From contig NW_026516768.1 of the NCBI RefSeq assembly GCF_025766255.1, positions 62,001 to 126,000 of the forward strand: a DNA stretch of 64,000 nucleotides, in the 5' to 3' direction. The notes beneath the pieces are model-generated. The model did not search any database, was not told the origin of the DNA, and saw only the letters and a program-made list of their open reading frames with translations. Position numbers and translations under genes: made by a program. This DNA is from Zychaea mexicana (taxonomy: Eukaryota; Mucoromycota; Mucoromycetes; Mucorales; Lichtheimiaceae). Within the stretch, counting starts at the first letter, position 1; every line of letters starts with the position of its first letter. Shown in pieces: positions 9,660 through 20,785 of this stretch.

Positions 9660-11150
9660 TTTCTTTTAAATTTTAAATCAATTTAGAATAAGTAAGCGGC
9701 CTGTAGGATAACTCTGTCTTTCTCAATAAAATATACCATTGAAAACAGATTGGACATCTTCCGTTTTGTATATCACAGCATGAATCAACTTCATTATCCA
9801 GGAGAAACTTGAATTTCGACTAGTTCACCAGTGTGGAATACAGTGTGTTCCGCAAAGTAAGAGGAAGAATCTTTTTCATAAAACTCAACGAACTATTCTC
9901 AGCGATGCTTTTTATAGAATGCTTACAGTCTGGTCATAATCAGCCTTCAACAATTTAAAAATGGTGTTGATCGGTGCACGTCCAACCACGTGTTTTGATA
10001 GCGACGAATTACTTCAACATGAATCGCAATCGACGACAGAACCTTTCCCATTTTCATACAAAAATTGAATGCTCATTTGAAGCGATTTTGTGTGTATTGC
10101 GAAAAACAACAGAAAAAAGAAGACGGGCAATTAGAGTACTCTTTTATATACAAAGCTTCCAAGGCTTGTACTACAAAAATATTCTTGGCAACAGGACATC
10201 CGATTTGTCAGCGAAGACGGATTCACGTTTCGTACATGAATCTTGTTCTTGTTATCATGTCCATTATAACGAATTTATTCTTCGTACAATATGCATTTAT
10301 TCTCGCCGTTAGGTGAATTTGTTTTCAGTCAAGGCGAACTTACTTCCTGGAAAGAGTGTATATTTGACCTTTATAATTCGTGAACCAGTTGCACAAGCAA
10401 TTTCATTTTAACATAAAAAATATGGAGAAGTCAGGTAGAGAAACTAACTCCTGGCCAGTCCGTGATAGCGATGATGTGTTGTAATTGATCGGTGGTAGAA
10501 TGTTCCGTCTGGTACCTGTATCTGATGTTCTATTGTCAATGCTCAAGAAGGCAAGGAATGGTGCTTCTGCCCCAATAAAACTGCCCGGAAAGGCATAATA
10601 ATGCAACCCGAGTCAAATATGGTATTGGCCCTAACCATAGATGCAGGAGGGATATACATTGATCATCTCCAAGCAGCGAGACCCTGACTTAATATTTAGA
10701 GTGTGTGTTGCGGGCATTAAGTTGTAGATCAAGCACAGAAAAGAACCCGAAACAACACGGAAAAGGGATAAAACTCAAGAATGCTTCAAACCTTAATTAT
10801 ATCTCCACTTCCTTTTCCCATCTGCTCCAAATCCTGTAGCCTACAAGCATTCGTCATTGAAAGAGAAATGCTGTGCGAGCGAACAGAGGGACATGCACAC
10901 GAAGAACAGTGCAGCGGCTTCCATCTTACAAGGCTACTAGTTATATGGGAAGGGAACAGTGATAGAAAGAACCACAGGACCGTGGAAAAAGGATTAAGCT
11001 AAGAACACCTACCAAACTGCTCTTCGGGCAATATGCATTTCTCCTTTCCCCCGAGAGAGAGAGCGTTATCATCCGTCCGGCTAACCGCACACACACACAC
11101 ACGCATACAGAGTTACCGAGGAATAATCGCTTTTGTCGTGCGTGTGTGTG
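9660..11150. other. Gene-poor stretch, probably degraded repeat DNA
   Basis: No convincing gene. A plus-strand piece at 10065-10316 has a CVYCEKQQKKEDG start that could be a remnant of a zinc-finger or transposase C-terminus, but the frame is short and unconfirmed. The rest, including 10,320-11,030, shows no coding signal. Confidence 0.35.
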
Positions 11151-11152
11151 TG

Positions 11153-11160
11153 CATATAAA
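11153..11160 (+). promoter_or_regulatory. Possible TATA box of the aldolase gene
   Basis: CATATAAA lies about 85 nt before the ATG at 11243. It follows a CA/TG-rich stretch (11086-11154) and precedes a pyrimidine-rich leader. The inference is from spacing and sequence only. Confidence 0.45.
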
Positions 11161-11242
11161 GCTTCACACGCTTTCCCGGCAGCATCTTTCTTCTTCTTCT
11201 CCACTCTCTTCTTACCACCACACCTACAGCAGACAACGCATC

Positions 11243-12307
11243 ATGGTCCAAGGAACTCCTCTCGGCAAAGGCATCTTCGTGCCTATTCCAACCTTCTTCA
11301 AGCCCGAAAACGAAGACCTCGACCTGGAAGCTTTAGAGAAGCACATCAAGTACATGTGCAACACCGGTGTTGCCGGCATCATTTTCATGGGCTCCACTGG
11401 TGAGGCCGTCCACTTGAGCGATGAGGAGCGCATTACCATGATTAGCAAAGGTCGCGAATTCATTCAAAAGTACGACCCCTCCGTCAAGGTGCTTGCTGGT
11501 GCAGGCATTCAGTCTGCTCGCGGCACGATTAAGTTGGCCAAAGACGCAGCAGCAGCCGGTGCCGGACACGTGCTTGTTCTGCCTCCCTCATACTACAAGC
11601 CCAGCATGAGCAGTGATGCCCTGTATGCTTTCTTCAAGCGCGTTGCAGACGAATCGCCAATTCCTGTTGTGATCTACAACTATCCCGGCGTCACCCAGGG
11701 CGTTGACATTGACGCCCAAACGATTGTCAAGTTGGCAAAGCACCCCAACATTGTGGGCATCAAGGGCACGGATGGTAACATTGGCAAGGTCGGCTATGTT
11801 GCACACCGCATTACTCCTGAAGGTAAATGATTCACGAAAATCGGACACTGGTTGGATGTAGACTGCGGGCTTCGTGTGCACTGCGAGGAGAGAAGCTGTA
11901 AAGAGAGAGCTAATAATTTATGTGGCGACAATGCATCACTAGATAATTTCGCGCTGCTGGCCGGCTCCGTAGACTTTTTCCTTCCCGCACTGGCAGTGGG
12001 CGCTGTTGGATGTGTGCCAGGTTTGGGCAACGTGGCGCCACGTGCTTGTGTCGAAATCCAAAAGCTGTTCGAAAAGGGCGACCTTGAAGGCGCCAAAAAG
12101 CTGCAGCAGACTCTTGTCGAGCCCGATGATGCTTTGGCCCGCTGGTACGGCAACCCCGGTGTCAAGGGCTGTATGCAGCGTGTGTTGGGATGGGGAGGCC
12201 TGCCTCGCAACCCTCTTCAGCCATTGCCTGCAGACCAGGTGGAGGCGATCGCAAAAGCGGTTGGGGTTTCCATGACGATCGAGCAATCGCTGACAACGTC
12301 ATCCTGA
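11243..12307 (+). CDS. Dihydrodipicolinate synthase-family aldolase
   Basis: Class I (Schiff-base) aldolase/lyase of the DapA/NanA family, 314 residues. Exons 11243-11822 and 11943-12307 join with the phase kept (PE-D-NFALLAGS). Motifs seen: GSTGE (substrate carboxylate loop, residues about 50), IYNYPG (catalytic Tyr) and VGIKGTDG (Schiff-base Lys). FALLAGSVDFFLPAL and GNVAPRACVE in exon 2 are typical of the family C-terminal half. Fungi make lysine by the aminoadipate route, so a lysine role is unlikely. Probable activities are cleavage of 4-hydroxy-2-oxoglutarate or a 2-keto-3-deoxy sugar acid; the sequence alone does not decide. The longer open frame upstream (from 11033) is leader, since homology starts at GKGIFVPIPTFF just after this ATG. 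The CPR gene follows on the same strand. Confidence 0.88.
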
Positions 12308-12434
12308 ATCAAATAGCCCATTCATGCGTTTTCCCAGGCCATGTGAAAAGCAAATTTGTACGAATCAACTCCTGTCGGCCGCCCATTTCTCCGGTGCGAC
12401 ACAGGCACAAGCACACGCACACTGTAACTGTATA

Positions 12435-12438
<4 letters not shown>

Positions 12439-12468
<30 letters not shown>
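12439..12468. repeat. (CT)n microsatellite
   Basis: About 15 uninterrupted CT units lie between the aldolase and CPR genes, in a pyrimidine-rich stretch that continues to about 12560. It may be part of the CPR promoter/leader. Confidence 0.9.
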
Positions 12469-12471
<3 letters not shown>

Positions 12472-12665
12472 CCACATGCACACATCAAATAAAATCTTTT
12501 TTTGAGCCCTGACTTTTGTTTTACCCCACACTTCTTTCTCTTTCTCTTTTCTCTCCATCTCGTTTACATACTGAGCTCAACCAGTAGGAAGCAGTAACAA
12601 CAGTGGACATCTTCTCATTCACCACCACAGATACAAAGTACCACCCGCGCACATATACGTCAAGA

Positions 12666-15027
12666 ATGACTTACGCCAAAAAGTCAAGTTCAGCTCTGCT
12701 GGCAATGGGTCCACTCGACTTGCTTCTGCTAGGCACCTTGGGTATTGGTACCTTAATCTGGCTATCACGCAAACTCAGGTCCACCAAATCCTACAAATAT
12801 GATGATACATTGGCCACCAAAGGCAAAGCCGAACAATCCAAAGCCGCAAACACCGGCCCCGAACGTAACTTTGTGAAGCTCATGCAGCAACAGGTGATTA
12901 CTCCCTTCTCTTCATTCTGGATTGAGATAGGCAGACACGCAGAGTGTGAAGCAGCCTAGCCAGACTCTAGACACGTAGCTAATGTATCTGATAAACCGTA
13001 CTCTATACACACTATGAATAGAATCGACAAGTCATCTTTTTCTATGGATCGCAAACAGGCACGGCTGAAGACTATGCTAGCAGATTGGCCAAAGAGTGCT
13101 CACAAAAATATGGCGTGAGCTGTATGGCCGCCGATATTGAACTGTACGACATGACTTTTATGGATAGCGTGCCCTCAGAAAATCTAGTCGTATTTGTGAT
13201 GGCCACGTATGGCGAAGGCGAGCCTACCGACAATGCTGTGGACTTTTGGGAGCTCTTGACCAGCGAAGAGCCAGAGTTTTCAGAAAGCAGCACGCTGGAG
13301 AACTTGCGATACATTGTGTTTGGCTTGGGCAATAAGACATATGAGCACTATAATTCCGTGTCACGTATACTGGATAGCAAGCTTACCGAATTGGGAGCAA
13401 AGCGTCTTGGAGAGCGAGGCGAAGGAGACGACGATGCTTCGCTGGAAGAGGACTTCTTGGCATGGCAGGAGGGCATGTGGCCCGTCTTTTGCGAGGCTAT
13501 GGGTGTCGATGAGAGCAGCGCGCAATCAGGACCTCGACAAGCCATGTTTAGCGTACAAGAATTGGATGCGGTCGATCGGGCTGCTTTGTTTTTGGGCGAG
13601 CTCGGCGAATGGACGAAGCCCGAACAGTAAGTTACTGAGTATACAGAATTCATTGCCACATCAGACAAAACTATTTAAGATTTAATATGGCAAAATCTGT
13701 TTCTGCTTATAGGCTTCTGCAGCAAACAATCACGCATGATGCCAAACACCCTTACCAAGCCCCAATCGCCGTCTCTCGCGACCTCTTTACTGACTCGGCC
13801 GACCGTCACTGCCTGCATCTGGAAATAGACTTATCGAAAAGCAACATGTCATACCAGACCGGTGATCATATTGCGATCTGGCCCACCAACAATGAAATCG
13901 AAGTGCATCGGCTGGCCGCAGTGCTGGGCTTATCCGATAAGCTTGATACTGCTGTCATGGTCGAAGCTTTGGATAACACTGCATCCAAAAAGCATCCGTT
14001 CCCTGTACCAACCACATACCGCGCCCTATTTCGTCATTATTTGGACATATGCGCCCCTGCTTCTCGTCAAACTCTCATGACACTCGTTGAATATGCGCCT
14101 ACAGAGTCGTCCAAGGAAGCTCTACGGCAGTTGGCTTCGGACAAGGATGTCTATCGTCTCAAAGTTGGCGACGCGATCCGCAATTTGGCTGAAGTGTTGG
14201 AATTGTGCCAGGACGACGACGAGGGTACTACTACTGTATCCCCAGGGTTCTTTTCCACCGTTCCATTCGACTTGATCATTGAGAGCGTTTCTCGTTTGCA
14301 GCCTCGATACTACTCAATTTCATCGTCTTCCTCCACATCGCCAAAGTCAGTCGCAGTGACGGCCGTAACGCTTTCATACCAACCAACCAAAGAGGAACGT
14401 ACCGTGTATGGTGTCAATACTAACTACCTATGGCGTATCCATTCCCCAGAAGATAACTCGGTTCCATACTATGATTTAAACGGCCCACGCAACACGCTCA
14501 TAGACAAAAAGGTGCCAGTGCATATCCGCCGCTCGCCGTTTAAGCTTCCACGCAATACTAAACTACCAGTCATCATGGTCGGCCCTGGCACAGGCGTCGC
14601 TCCTTTCCGTGGTTTCGTTCATGAACGCGTATATCAAAAGCAGCAGCAAGGCAAAGAAGTCGGCCCCACGGTTCTCTTTTACGGCTGCCGTCATCCGAGC
14701 CAAGACTTTTTGTACAAGGAAGAATGGCCTCAACTGTTTGAAGCCTTGGGCGAGGATTCACGACTGATCACGGCATTTTCACGAGAGACGGATAGGAAGG
14801 TGTACGTCCAGCATCGATTGAAGGAACATGGCGAGCAAATGTGGCAATATATCGAGCAAGGTGCCTATATCTATGTGTGTGGCGATGCCAAGAATATGGC
14901 TAGGGATGTGCAGCAGACATTTGTCCAGTTTGCACAGTCGTTTGGACAGAGAACAGAACAGCAGGCTCAAGATTATGTCAAGAATTTGCGAAGCTCTGGC
15001 CGGTACCAGGAAGATGTTTGGTCTTAG
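12666..15027 (+). CDS. NADPH-cytochrome P450 reductase
   Basis: Diflavin reductase that passes electrons from NADPH through FAD and FMN to P450 enzymes on the ER surface. Three exons (12666-12893, 13022-13626, 13713-15027) give 715 residues, the usual size. The N-terminus has one membrane anchor (MGPLDLLLLGTLGIGTLIWL). FMN domain: FFYGSQTGTAEDYA starting directly at exon 2, ATYGEGEPTDNA, FGLGNKTYEHYN. FAD domain: RYYSISSSS. NADPH domain: VGPGTGVAPFRGF, FYGCRHPSQDFLY, YICGDAK-like VCGDAKNMARDV, and a C-terminal DVWS with the aromatic residue that stacks on FAD. Splice choice is fixed by continuity of the GSQTGTAE motif. It converges with the next gene, 225 bp from its stop. Confidence 0.95.
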
Positions 15028-15252
15028 ATTTTTAATACGTTCTAGAAATTTTTGTTTTTGCTCTCTATATTTTTTCTTGTATAATGTAGTATAATTTACA
15101 TGGGGTTGGGGGGATGGTCAGGCGAAGCATATCTTTACGAAAGAGTTGTCATTGATTGGGTACAATTGGCTCTACTCATCTCCTTTTCGCTCTATTTGGT
15201 ATCGACTATGTACATATTATATCACGTGATTTTGCTTCCATCCACAAACATT

Positions 15253-16035
15253 TTACTTGCCCTTCATTTTCTTTTCCATGGCATAAAATGCTTTCATGGT
15301 TGGATCCATCTCGTCTTGCACCTGAGCCTCTATCGACTTTTTCGATGCTGCTAGTGATGGTGGTAACGGTTCGCCTGCCTTTTTGAACCGCTGCCTTAAT
15401 TCAGCCTTCTGTTCCTGATATTCTTCCATATCCTCTGCATAGATATCCCAGACACTATATCAATGGATCGCTGCATGAGTATTTCCTTATTATGTATGCG
15501 ATGAAGTTACCCATTTTGAAACCAAGCACTTACCAATAAGCACATCCACTAATATCAAATATTACAAGATCAAGAAAAACATCAGCTTTCAAAAAATCTT
15601 TCCCCAACCAACCAAACTTGAGGAGCGGGTTAATGTATTGTACATACCTCATACAACAGTCTTCAGGCGCTTTGGGTTTCTGTGGTAACTCAATCCTTTC
15701 ACCTCTCAAGGTGACGATTTCCTTTGGATCTTCTTCAACTTTGACAGGTTTCGGTAAATCGTCAAATGTTGGAACTACGATGGGTACCTTGGCTGTAAAT
15801 GATGCGGCATGGGGCTCCTAAATAGAAGATTATTGTAAGTACTATGCTAAAAAAAAATACAAAGGAAAAGAGGGGCAATCCAAGTATAGTAGCGAATGGA
15901 AATAATAACCTGAGCAGGTTGCTGAAGAATTAAAGACCACCAGCCATCATAATTACTTGCTCGAGAATGTTTTGACCGAGTTACAACTGAGTTTATCAAA
16001 TGTCGGGATGGTAAAGGCTGCAGTAACAGTGACAT
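15253..16035 (-). CDS. Oxidoreductase-like (OXLD1-type) small mitochondrial protein
   Basis: 170 residues from four exons: 15910-16035, 15648-15817, a 15-nt micro-exon 15534-15548, and 15253-15454. All phases agree. The spliced core reads PEDCCMSGCAYCVWDIYAED, the signature of the Oxidored-like domain; its Cys cluster is split across three exons and the micro-exon supplies GCAY. The N-terminus (MSLLLQPLPSRHLINSVVTRSKHSR) is basic with no early acid, as in a mitochondrial presequence. The tail is charged and helical. The family's biochemical role is unclear; the human homologue OXLD1 is mitochondrial. None of the short exons would be found by ORF calling. Confidence 0.82.
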
Positions 16036-16468
16036 GACAAAAGGAGATCGATCGCTTCTTTGTACGTTGTCGTGGAGAGATAAAAAAAGAAGGTACAGCG
16101 GCAAAATAGTGTCCCGAATGCCGAATTTATTCAAGACACCAGATCCGGTTATCTTGCACTGGAAGCAGTTTGAGTAAGTTACTGTTTAGCTGCATCAAAT
16201 GAACAACGCATAAAAGAAGAACATATGAGGGAGAATATCGACATTTTTGTATAACTTCTTGGAGAATTAGCGTTACAGAAGAATAGATGTCAGCATTTTC
16301 TTCATGACAAAGCCCTCTAATCATACTCAATTGTATTGTAATTAAACAACCTACCACGTACCCACACGACGCCCATCATAAAAAAGGTGGATGGAAGGAT
16401 ATATGTATGCCTTCCCATCAAGGAAAGCATAAGAGGAGATATAGAGATTAAGATGCTAATGGCAAAAA

Positions 16469-17565
16469 TTATGCTGAAGATGATGTAGTGTTATTGGTAC
16501 TATTGGTATTATGAATGTCATTGTTATTGGTTTTGTCGGATAATAGGGATGGTGCAGATGACGATAAATCTCCTCTCACATTGAGAGCATCTGAAGGGAA
16601 AGTAGTAGTGGCAGTCAGTCGGCGAGGAGAAGAAGTAGTAGTAGTATCGGTAGTAGTAGTAGTGGTGGTGGTGGTAGTACTCGCGGTTGACGTCGATGCA
16701 GTGAGAGGCGTACTGTCTTTTTTACCCAGATAAAAACCATCGTCTACAAATGCGCTACAGTGGTTCCATAATTTGGCCACCTCAGCCGTAACGCGAGTCA
16801 CTTGTAGACACCCTTGTTTGACCGGTTTGGGCCAGTTGAAAACCTCTTGTGTCGATATTGATCGCACCGAGCTCATGACCGATACCATTACCTAATTACA
16901 TTATATTGTATACATACATTTACAACCGAGTCCAGCCACTATTTGCATTCCTTCGATGACTTTCTTGTTGATTGTCCTTCTATTGTTTACCTTGAGATAT
17001 TGATTGGTATCCTGCCAGAATCCTTTGCGTGATGTGGTATCATCAGCAGCAGCCGCGGCGGTAACAATCTGTAAATTATTATCCAGCCTCATGGCTCGTT
17101 CGGCTGCATCCTGTGCCTGCCGTGCCAAGTCCCGGAGTTTGGTAGCCAGCACGGATGAAGTTTCCGTTGCCAGAGTTTCCACAATGGATTGTTTCAATAG
17201 CTCGGTTACGTGCAATGAGTGTGTAACAGCCAGTTTCAAATGAGCGTATAACTGTGATCGATCGTCGACCGATGGTGATGCAATGGGTGATCCCATCGAC
17301 ATCCCAGTGGGTGTACTAGTTGTGTGGTCACTGTGTGAGCGCCCGCGCATCGGCACTTTCTGTTGTTGCTGTTGTTGTTCCTGTTGCTGATGGCGTGATA
17401 GTACACGCCATACATCCTTAATATCTACGGCCGTTGTATGCACCATTACCAGTATATGACGAGCAAACTTGACATCTAATGATTGTATCAATGTGGCTGT
17501 GTTTTGGCGCAGCACTGAGCAGAGTTCTTTGAGTGCTCGAGTGCAAGCGATGGCTAATTTTACAA

Positions 17566-17602
<37 letters not shown>

Positions 17603-18106
17603 TTGTTGTTGTTGTTCGTCATCTTGCTGTTGCTGTTGCTGCTGTCGATCCAATACAATCGTAAGGCGTTCACTGGCAGTTGTTGACTGAATAAAAGCCG
17701 GTGATAACATCGAATTGAGACCGCTATCAAATGTCAAGCAGCGTCGGACAGCGGCGTGTAACGACGTGGCAGCAAACAAGAGTGAGCGACAAACTTCTGT
17801 CACTTTGGAGCAAGTCTGTTGGCGTGTTCGCTGCAAGTGGGCATCGCATTCGATAGTGTCCATGCTGTTGCTGCTGCTGTTGCTGTTGTTAATGTTATTG
17901 TTATTGTTCGATTGAAGATTGAGAGGCGGAAGCGAGGCTGCGACTGTACCGATTTGCCGATTCGGTAATATTGGAGGAGGAGGGGGAGGAGACGCTTTGT
18001 ATGTAGAAGGCCCGTTTTTGTTTAAAGACAGTCCGAGGGAACCTGACGACGAATGGGCAGTCAACGATCGGAGTGAGGCATGATGTCCATCTGAAGGATG
18101 GTCCAT
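16469..18106 (-). CDS. Probable SOG2-like RAM signalling pathway protein
   Basis: Two exons (16991-18106 and 16469-16891) join in phase 0 to give 512 residues; the intron begins GTAAAC and ends TTAG. The helical middle (CTRALKELCSVLRQNTATLI, then LDVKFARHILVMVHTTAVDI) and the segment after the splice (FNWPKPVKQGCLQV, AEVAKLWNHCSAFVDDGFYLG) resemble the conserved C-terminal domain of SOG2, a scaffold of the RAM/Cbk1-type NDR-kinase network controlling polarity. The usual N-terminal leucine-rich repeats are absent. Long poly-Gln runs (about residues 165-195 and 245-255) and a poly-Thr run interrupt the domain. The family call is from recollection of the conserved blocks and is only moderately sure; a generic coiled-coil signalling protein is the alternative. 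Confidence 0.5.
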
Positions 18107-18168
18107 CGTTTGGTTTGGGGGGGAGTTGGGGGTTATGGAGTTTGGAAACTTTCTTTGTCAACTTGTCC

Positions 18169-18170
<2 letters not shown>

Positions 18171-18207
<37 letters not shown>

Positions 18208-18231
18208 TGTGTGTGTGTGTGCGTGTGTGTG
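18171..18231. repeat. Compound (GA)n(GT)n microsatellite
   Basis: About 17 GA units run directly into about 13 GT units. It lies 65 nt upstream of the SOG2-like start codon, so it is in the promoter or leader of that gene. Confidence 0.92.
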
Positions 18232-18398
18232 AGCCGGAGAGTTGCCGTGCGCTATGGTAGGGCACACTTTTTCTGCCACACCACAAACCGGACTTTCTAT
18301 TACGCAGTCTGCAGGAGCCATTATAGTGTCCTATCATACCCCATACAAATCAAATATCTAGTTTATCCAGTTTTATTACTTATCATAACTTTCCATAT

Positions 18399-19207
18399 CT
18401 ATAATGCCTCAAAACCTTCCAAGACATCGACTGACCGCCCAAACACTTGACTCAATTCCTCGTTCAACAACTCGTCTAAAGTATGGTTGTTTCGGTGATA
18501 AAACCACTTTTTATGTTCCTCGTCATAATCGTAGCGCTTAGGTCCACTATAAAGCACCCATTGATACACTTTGTCAGCATACGGAAAGAGAATGTACATA
18601 CACAAATGCGAAGCATGTTTCTATTGCTACCTTTTCGGTGACGAGAGCCAAATTTGTTGGTTAGGTGGCTGTTTGTTAAGCACGTACGTTCCATGCTCAC
18701 CGAGCTTGATCGTCATTACGCCTTGCTATCAATAATAACATTGTCAATAAAGTATATATAATTATATTTGTTTACCTTTCATTTTTGCGAAAAAATCTAT
18801 ACCGAGTACTCAATATCGAAACCAGGCAAGTCGACTTCTTCACCGATCGTTTCCAGAGTTTCGTCGATATGGTCGAGAGTCTCGTCTGAAACTTGGTGGT
18901 ATTGATCAATCGTCAGCGATCTAAGGTTGCATTTCGTAAATATGGCTTGTCGACAAATCTGAACTATTTCGTACAGTAGAAGGTGGGGAGAAGCAATCGC
19001 TTACGCTGCGTTATAGGACGGTCCAGCCGTGGTGCTTACGGTCCTCCGTGCTGCAAAGACACGCGACATTGTGGCAATTCTGCTGGTGCCTTCTAGCAGT
19101 TGGCGGGGCGAAACACGCTTTGGCACCGCGGTGGCCAAGGGGCGATAGAATTGTTGAGAAATGAGCCGTTTTGAGCAAGTTGGCCGAATCCACCGCGTAA
19201 ATGACAT
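18399..19207 (-). CDS. Frataxin, mitochondrial iron-sulfur assembly factor
   Basis: 188 residues from four exons: 19040-19207, 18803-18958, 18631-18725, 18399-18546, all in consistent phase. The mature domain has the acidic helix [20 protein letters not shown], then the beta-sheet core [36 protein letters not shown] and the final helix [16 protein letters not shown]. The N-terminal 60 residues are Arg/Ser-rich without acids at the start, a mitochondrial presequence. Frataxin activates the cysteine desulfurase complex in Fe-S cluster synthesis. Exon 1 uses the GTAAGC donor at 19039; a second possible GTAAGC a little downstream gives the wrong frame. The gene lies just downstream of the ferroportin-like gene on the same strand, with 264 bp between. 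Confidence 0.92.
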
Positions 19208-19471
19208 GTTTTGTTGTATATGAATAGTTTAGTTGGTTGACGAAAAGCGTAGTTTATATGATGCAACCTTCAACCAATAATTTGTATCAAGCCCGCTTCA
19301 CGGTCTATCATTTTGCCGCTTGCAGGTACTGTGCCTTATACTATAACTCTTTGATCAAAATAGAATAAATACAAAGCATTAATACCATATTGTTTAAATG
19401 TATTAGATAAAGCAGAAGAATAATGAATGAGGGAGTTTCTAGACAAGTATCTACAGTACAATAACCATTAC

Positions 19472-20785
19472 TTAGTCCATATGCAAATGGACCAGATGGC
19501 CTCTTTCCTTCTTGACAAATGAGGTGTATATAAAGGTAGCCAACAGCACTGACGAGAACGAGATGAACACCGGGATGGAGAACATGCTTGGATCAGAAAA
19601 CACCATGGTGAGAACGTATTGCGACAGATCAAAAAAGTTGCATAAACTGTGCTGCCACCCAGCAATTCCACCGATCTTGTCAGCATCAACATACTGCTGC
19701 ATCAGGATTGTTTCCGCCATATCATACAGCCATAGACCAATGCGACTTAATGACATGCCTCCAAACAGTAGCACCGGACCATATGGAACCGACTTGATAA
19801 AGGAGAGTATGACAGGGACCAGACAGGCGACTTCGAACCACAGTGCCCATAAACCAGTGCGTATCATGCCGATGCGTTGTGAAAGTACGGGTAGAATATA
19901 GGTGGCAGCCATACCCGCAATACCGGCGACTGCACGTAGTATACCCAATGTAGCATCATCATAACCTTCGAGTTTCAAATAGGATACCATGATACCACCA
20001 AATGACAAGACCGTCAAGTAGAGCAAGGAGAGCGCCAAACTGGCCCGGAAAATGTCATGTCGCACATAGTCTGTAAAAGAGATACCCCCGTTTTGCTGCT
20101 GCCGCAATGTATTCGCTGTGGTTGTCGCTGTTGTTGTTGGCGATGAAGGAAGAACATCATGATCAAGCAACGGTGTGTATTCTTCGTCCAATGCAGGGGT
20201 AGCCTTGTACACGCGGTAAATTAGATTATACTCGATCACAAACGAAACTGCGTTCCATACAGCGACGATGATGGGTGCGCTCGGTGCCAGGGTCAAAAAT
20301 CCGATTGAAACGGGCGCAACCGTTTTACAAATCAAGTCGATGCGTCGCATCACCGTAACCATCACCTCGGTATCGCCACCCGAAATTACTGTCACCCAAT
20401 CCTTTTCGACCGCGATATTGTTGCCAATAAATGCTAGCTTGAGTATGCAGCTGCACGCCACAATCACACAGTAACCTGTCATACGCGACGAGTCGTTGTT
20501 GTCGTTGCCCTCATTCTGCAGCATGAGGTAGAATGTAATACAGCATGTAATAATGGCCGCCTTTTGTGCTAGCAGGGTATAGCGGACGAATGGTAGCCGA
20601 GGAAACTTGTCTTCCCAATGACCGACATAGCTGCTAAAGAATACCGCTGACATTGTCGTGATGAAGCCATAAATGGAGGGAAGTAACAGCGACTCGTGAA
20701 AGATCTTGGCGAGTAGAATGTAGGCAAGAAACTCAAAAACTCGGTCGGTCCATGAGGTCAGAAAATGGGAAATGTACAACAACAT
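19472..20785 (-). CDS. Ferroportin-type iron exporter (SLC40 family)
   Basis: 437 residues in one exon with about ten hydrophobic segments. The N-terminus LYISHFLTSWTDRVFEFLAY and the block VMRRIDLICKTVAPVSIGFL match the ferroportin family. LWLYDMAETILMQQYVD fits the later conserved helix region. A long hydrophilic loop with a Thr-rich stretch separates the two halves. Metazoan and plant members export Fe2+ across the plasma or vacuolar membrane; the fungal role is less studied. The start at 20785 fits the family N-terminus. An upstream ATG at about 20887 (MEFQVQLKNK) is out of frame and would need an intron of only 31 nt, so I did not use it. The frataxin gene follows on the same strand. Confidence 0.88.
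   Translation of the reverse strand: MLLYISHFLTSWTDRVFEFLAYILLAKIFHESLLLPSIYGFITTMSAVFFSSYVGHWEDKFPRLPFVRYTLLAQKAAIITCCITFYLMLQNEGNDNNDSSRMTGYCVIVACSCILKLAFIGNNIAVEKDWVTVISGGDTEVMVTVMRRIDLICKTVAPVSIGFLTLAPSAPIIVAVWNAVSFVIEYNLIYRVYKATPALDEEYTPLLDHDVLPSSPTTTATTTANTLRQQQNGGISFTDYVRHDIFRASLALSLLYLTVLSFGGIMVSYLKLEGYDDATLGILRAVAGIAGMAATYILPVLSQRIGMIRTGLWALWFEVACLVPVILSFIKSVPYGPVLLFGGMSLSRIGLWLYDMAETILMQQYVDADKIGGIAGWQHSLCNFFDLSQYVLTMVFSDPSMFSIPVFISFSSVLLATFIYTSFVKKERGHLVHLHMD

Noticed and set aside
9974..10316. piggyBac-type C-terminal zinc finger (CVYCEKQQKK context)
   Set aside because: Only one Cys pair fits in one frame. The remaining Cys/His positions would need two frame changes.
12895..13058. 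CPR intron 1 ending at the AG just before GCACGGCT
   Set aside because: That acceptor would delete the FMN loop residues FFYGSQT. The AG at 13020-13021 restores the whole motif in phase.
17469..17690. Plus-strand ORF with a poly-Cys run
   Set aside because: It is the antisense shadow of the poly-Gln tract in the minus-strand SOG2-like gene.
18946..19030. Frataxin exon 1 extended to the second GTAAGC donor near 19010
   Set aside because: It gives a phase that runs into stops in exon 2. The donor at 19039 joins cleanly.
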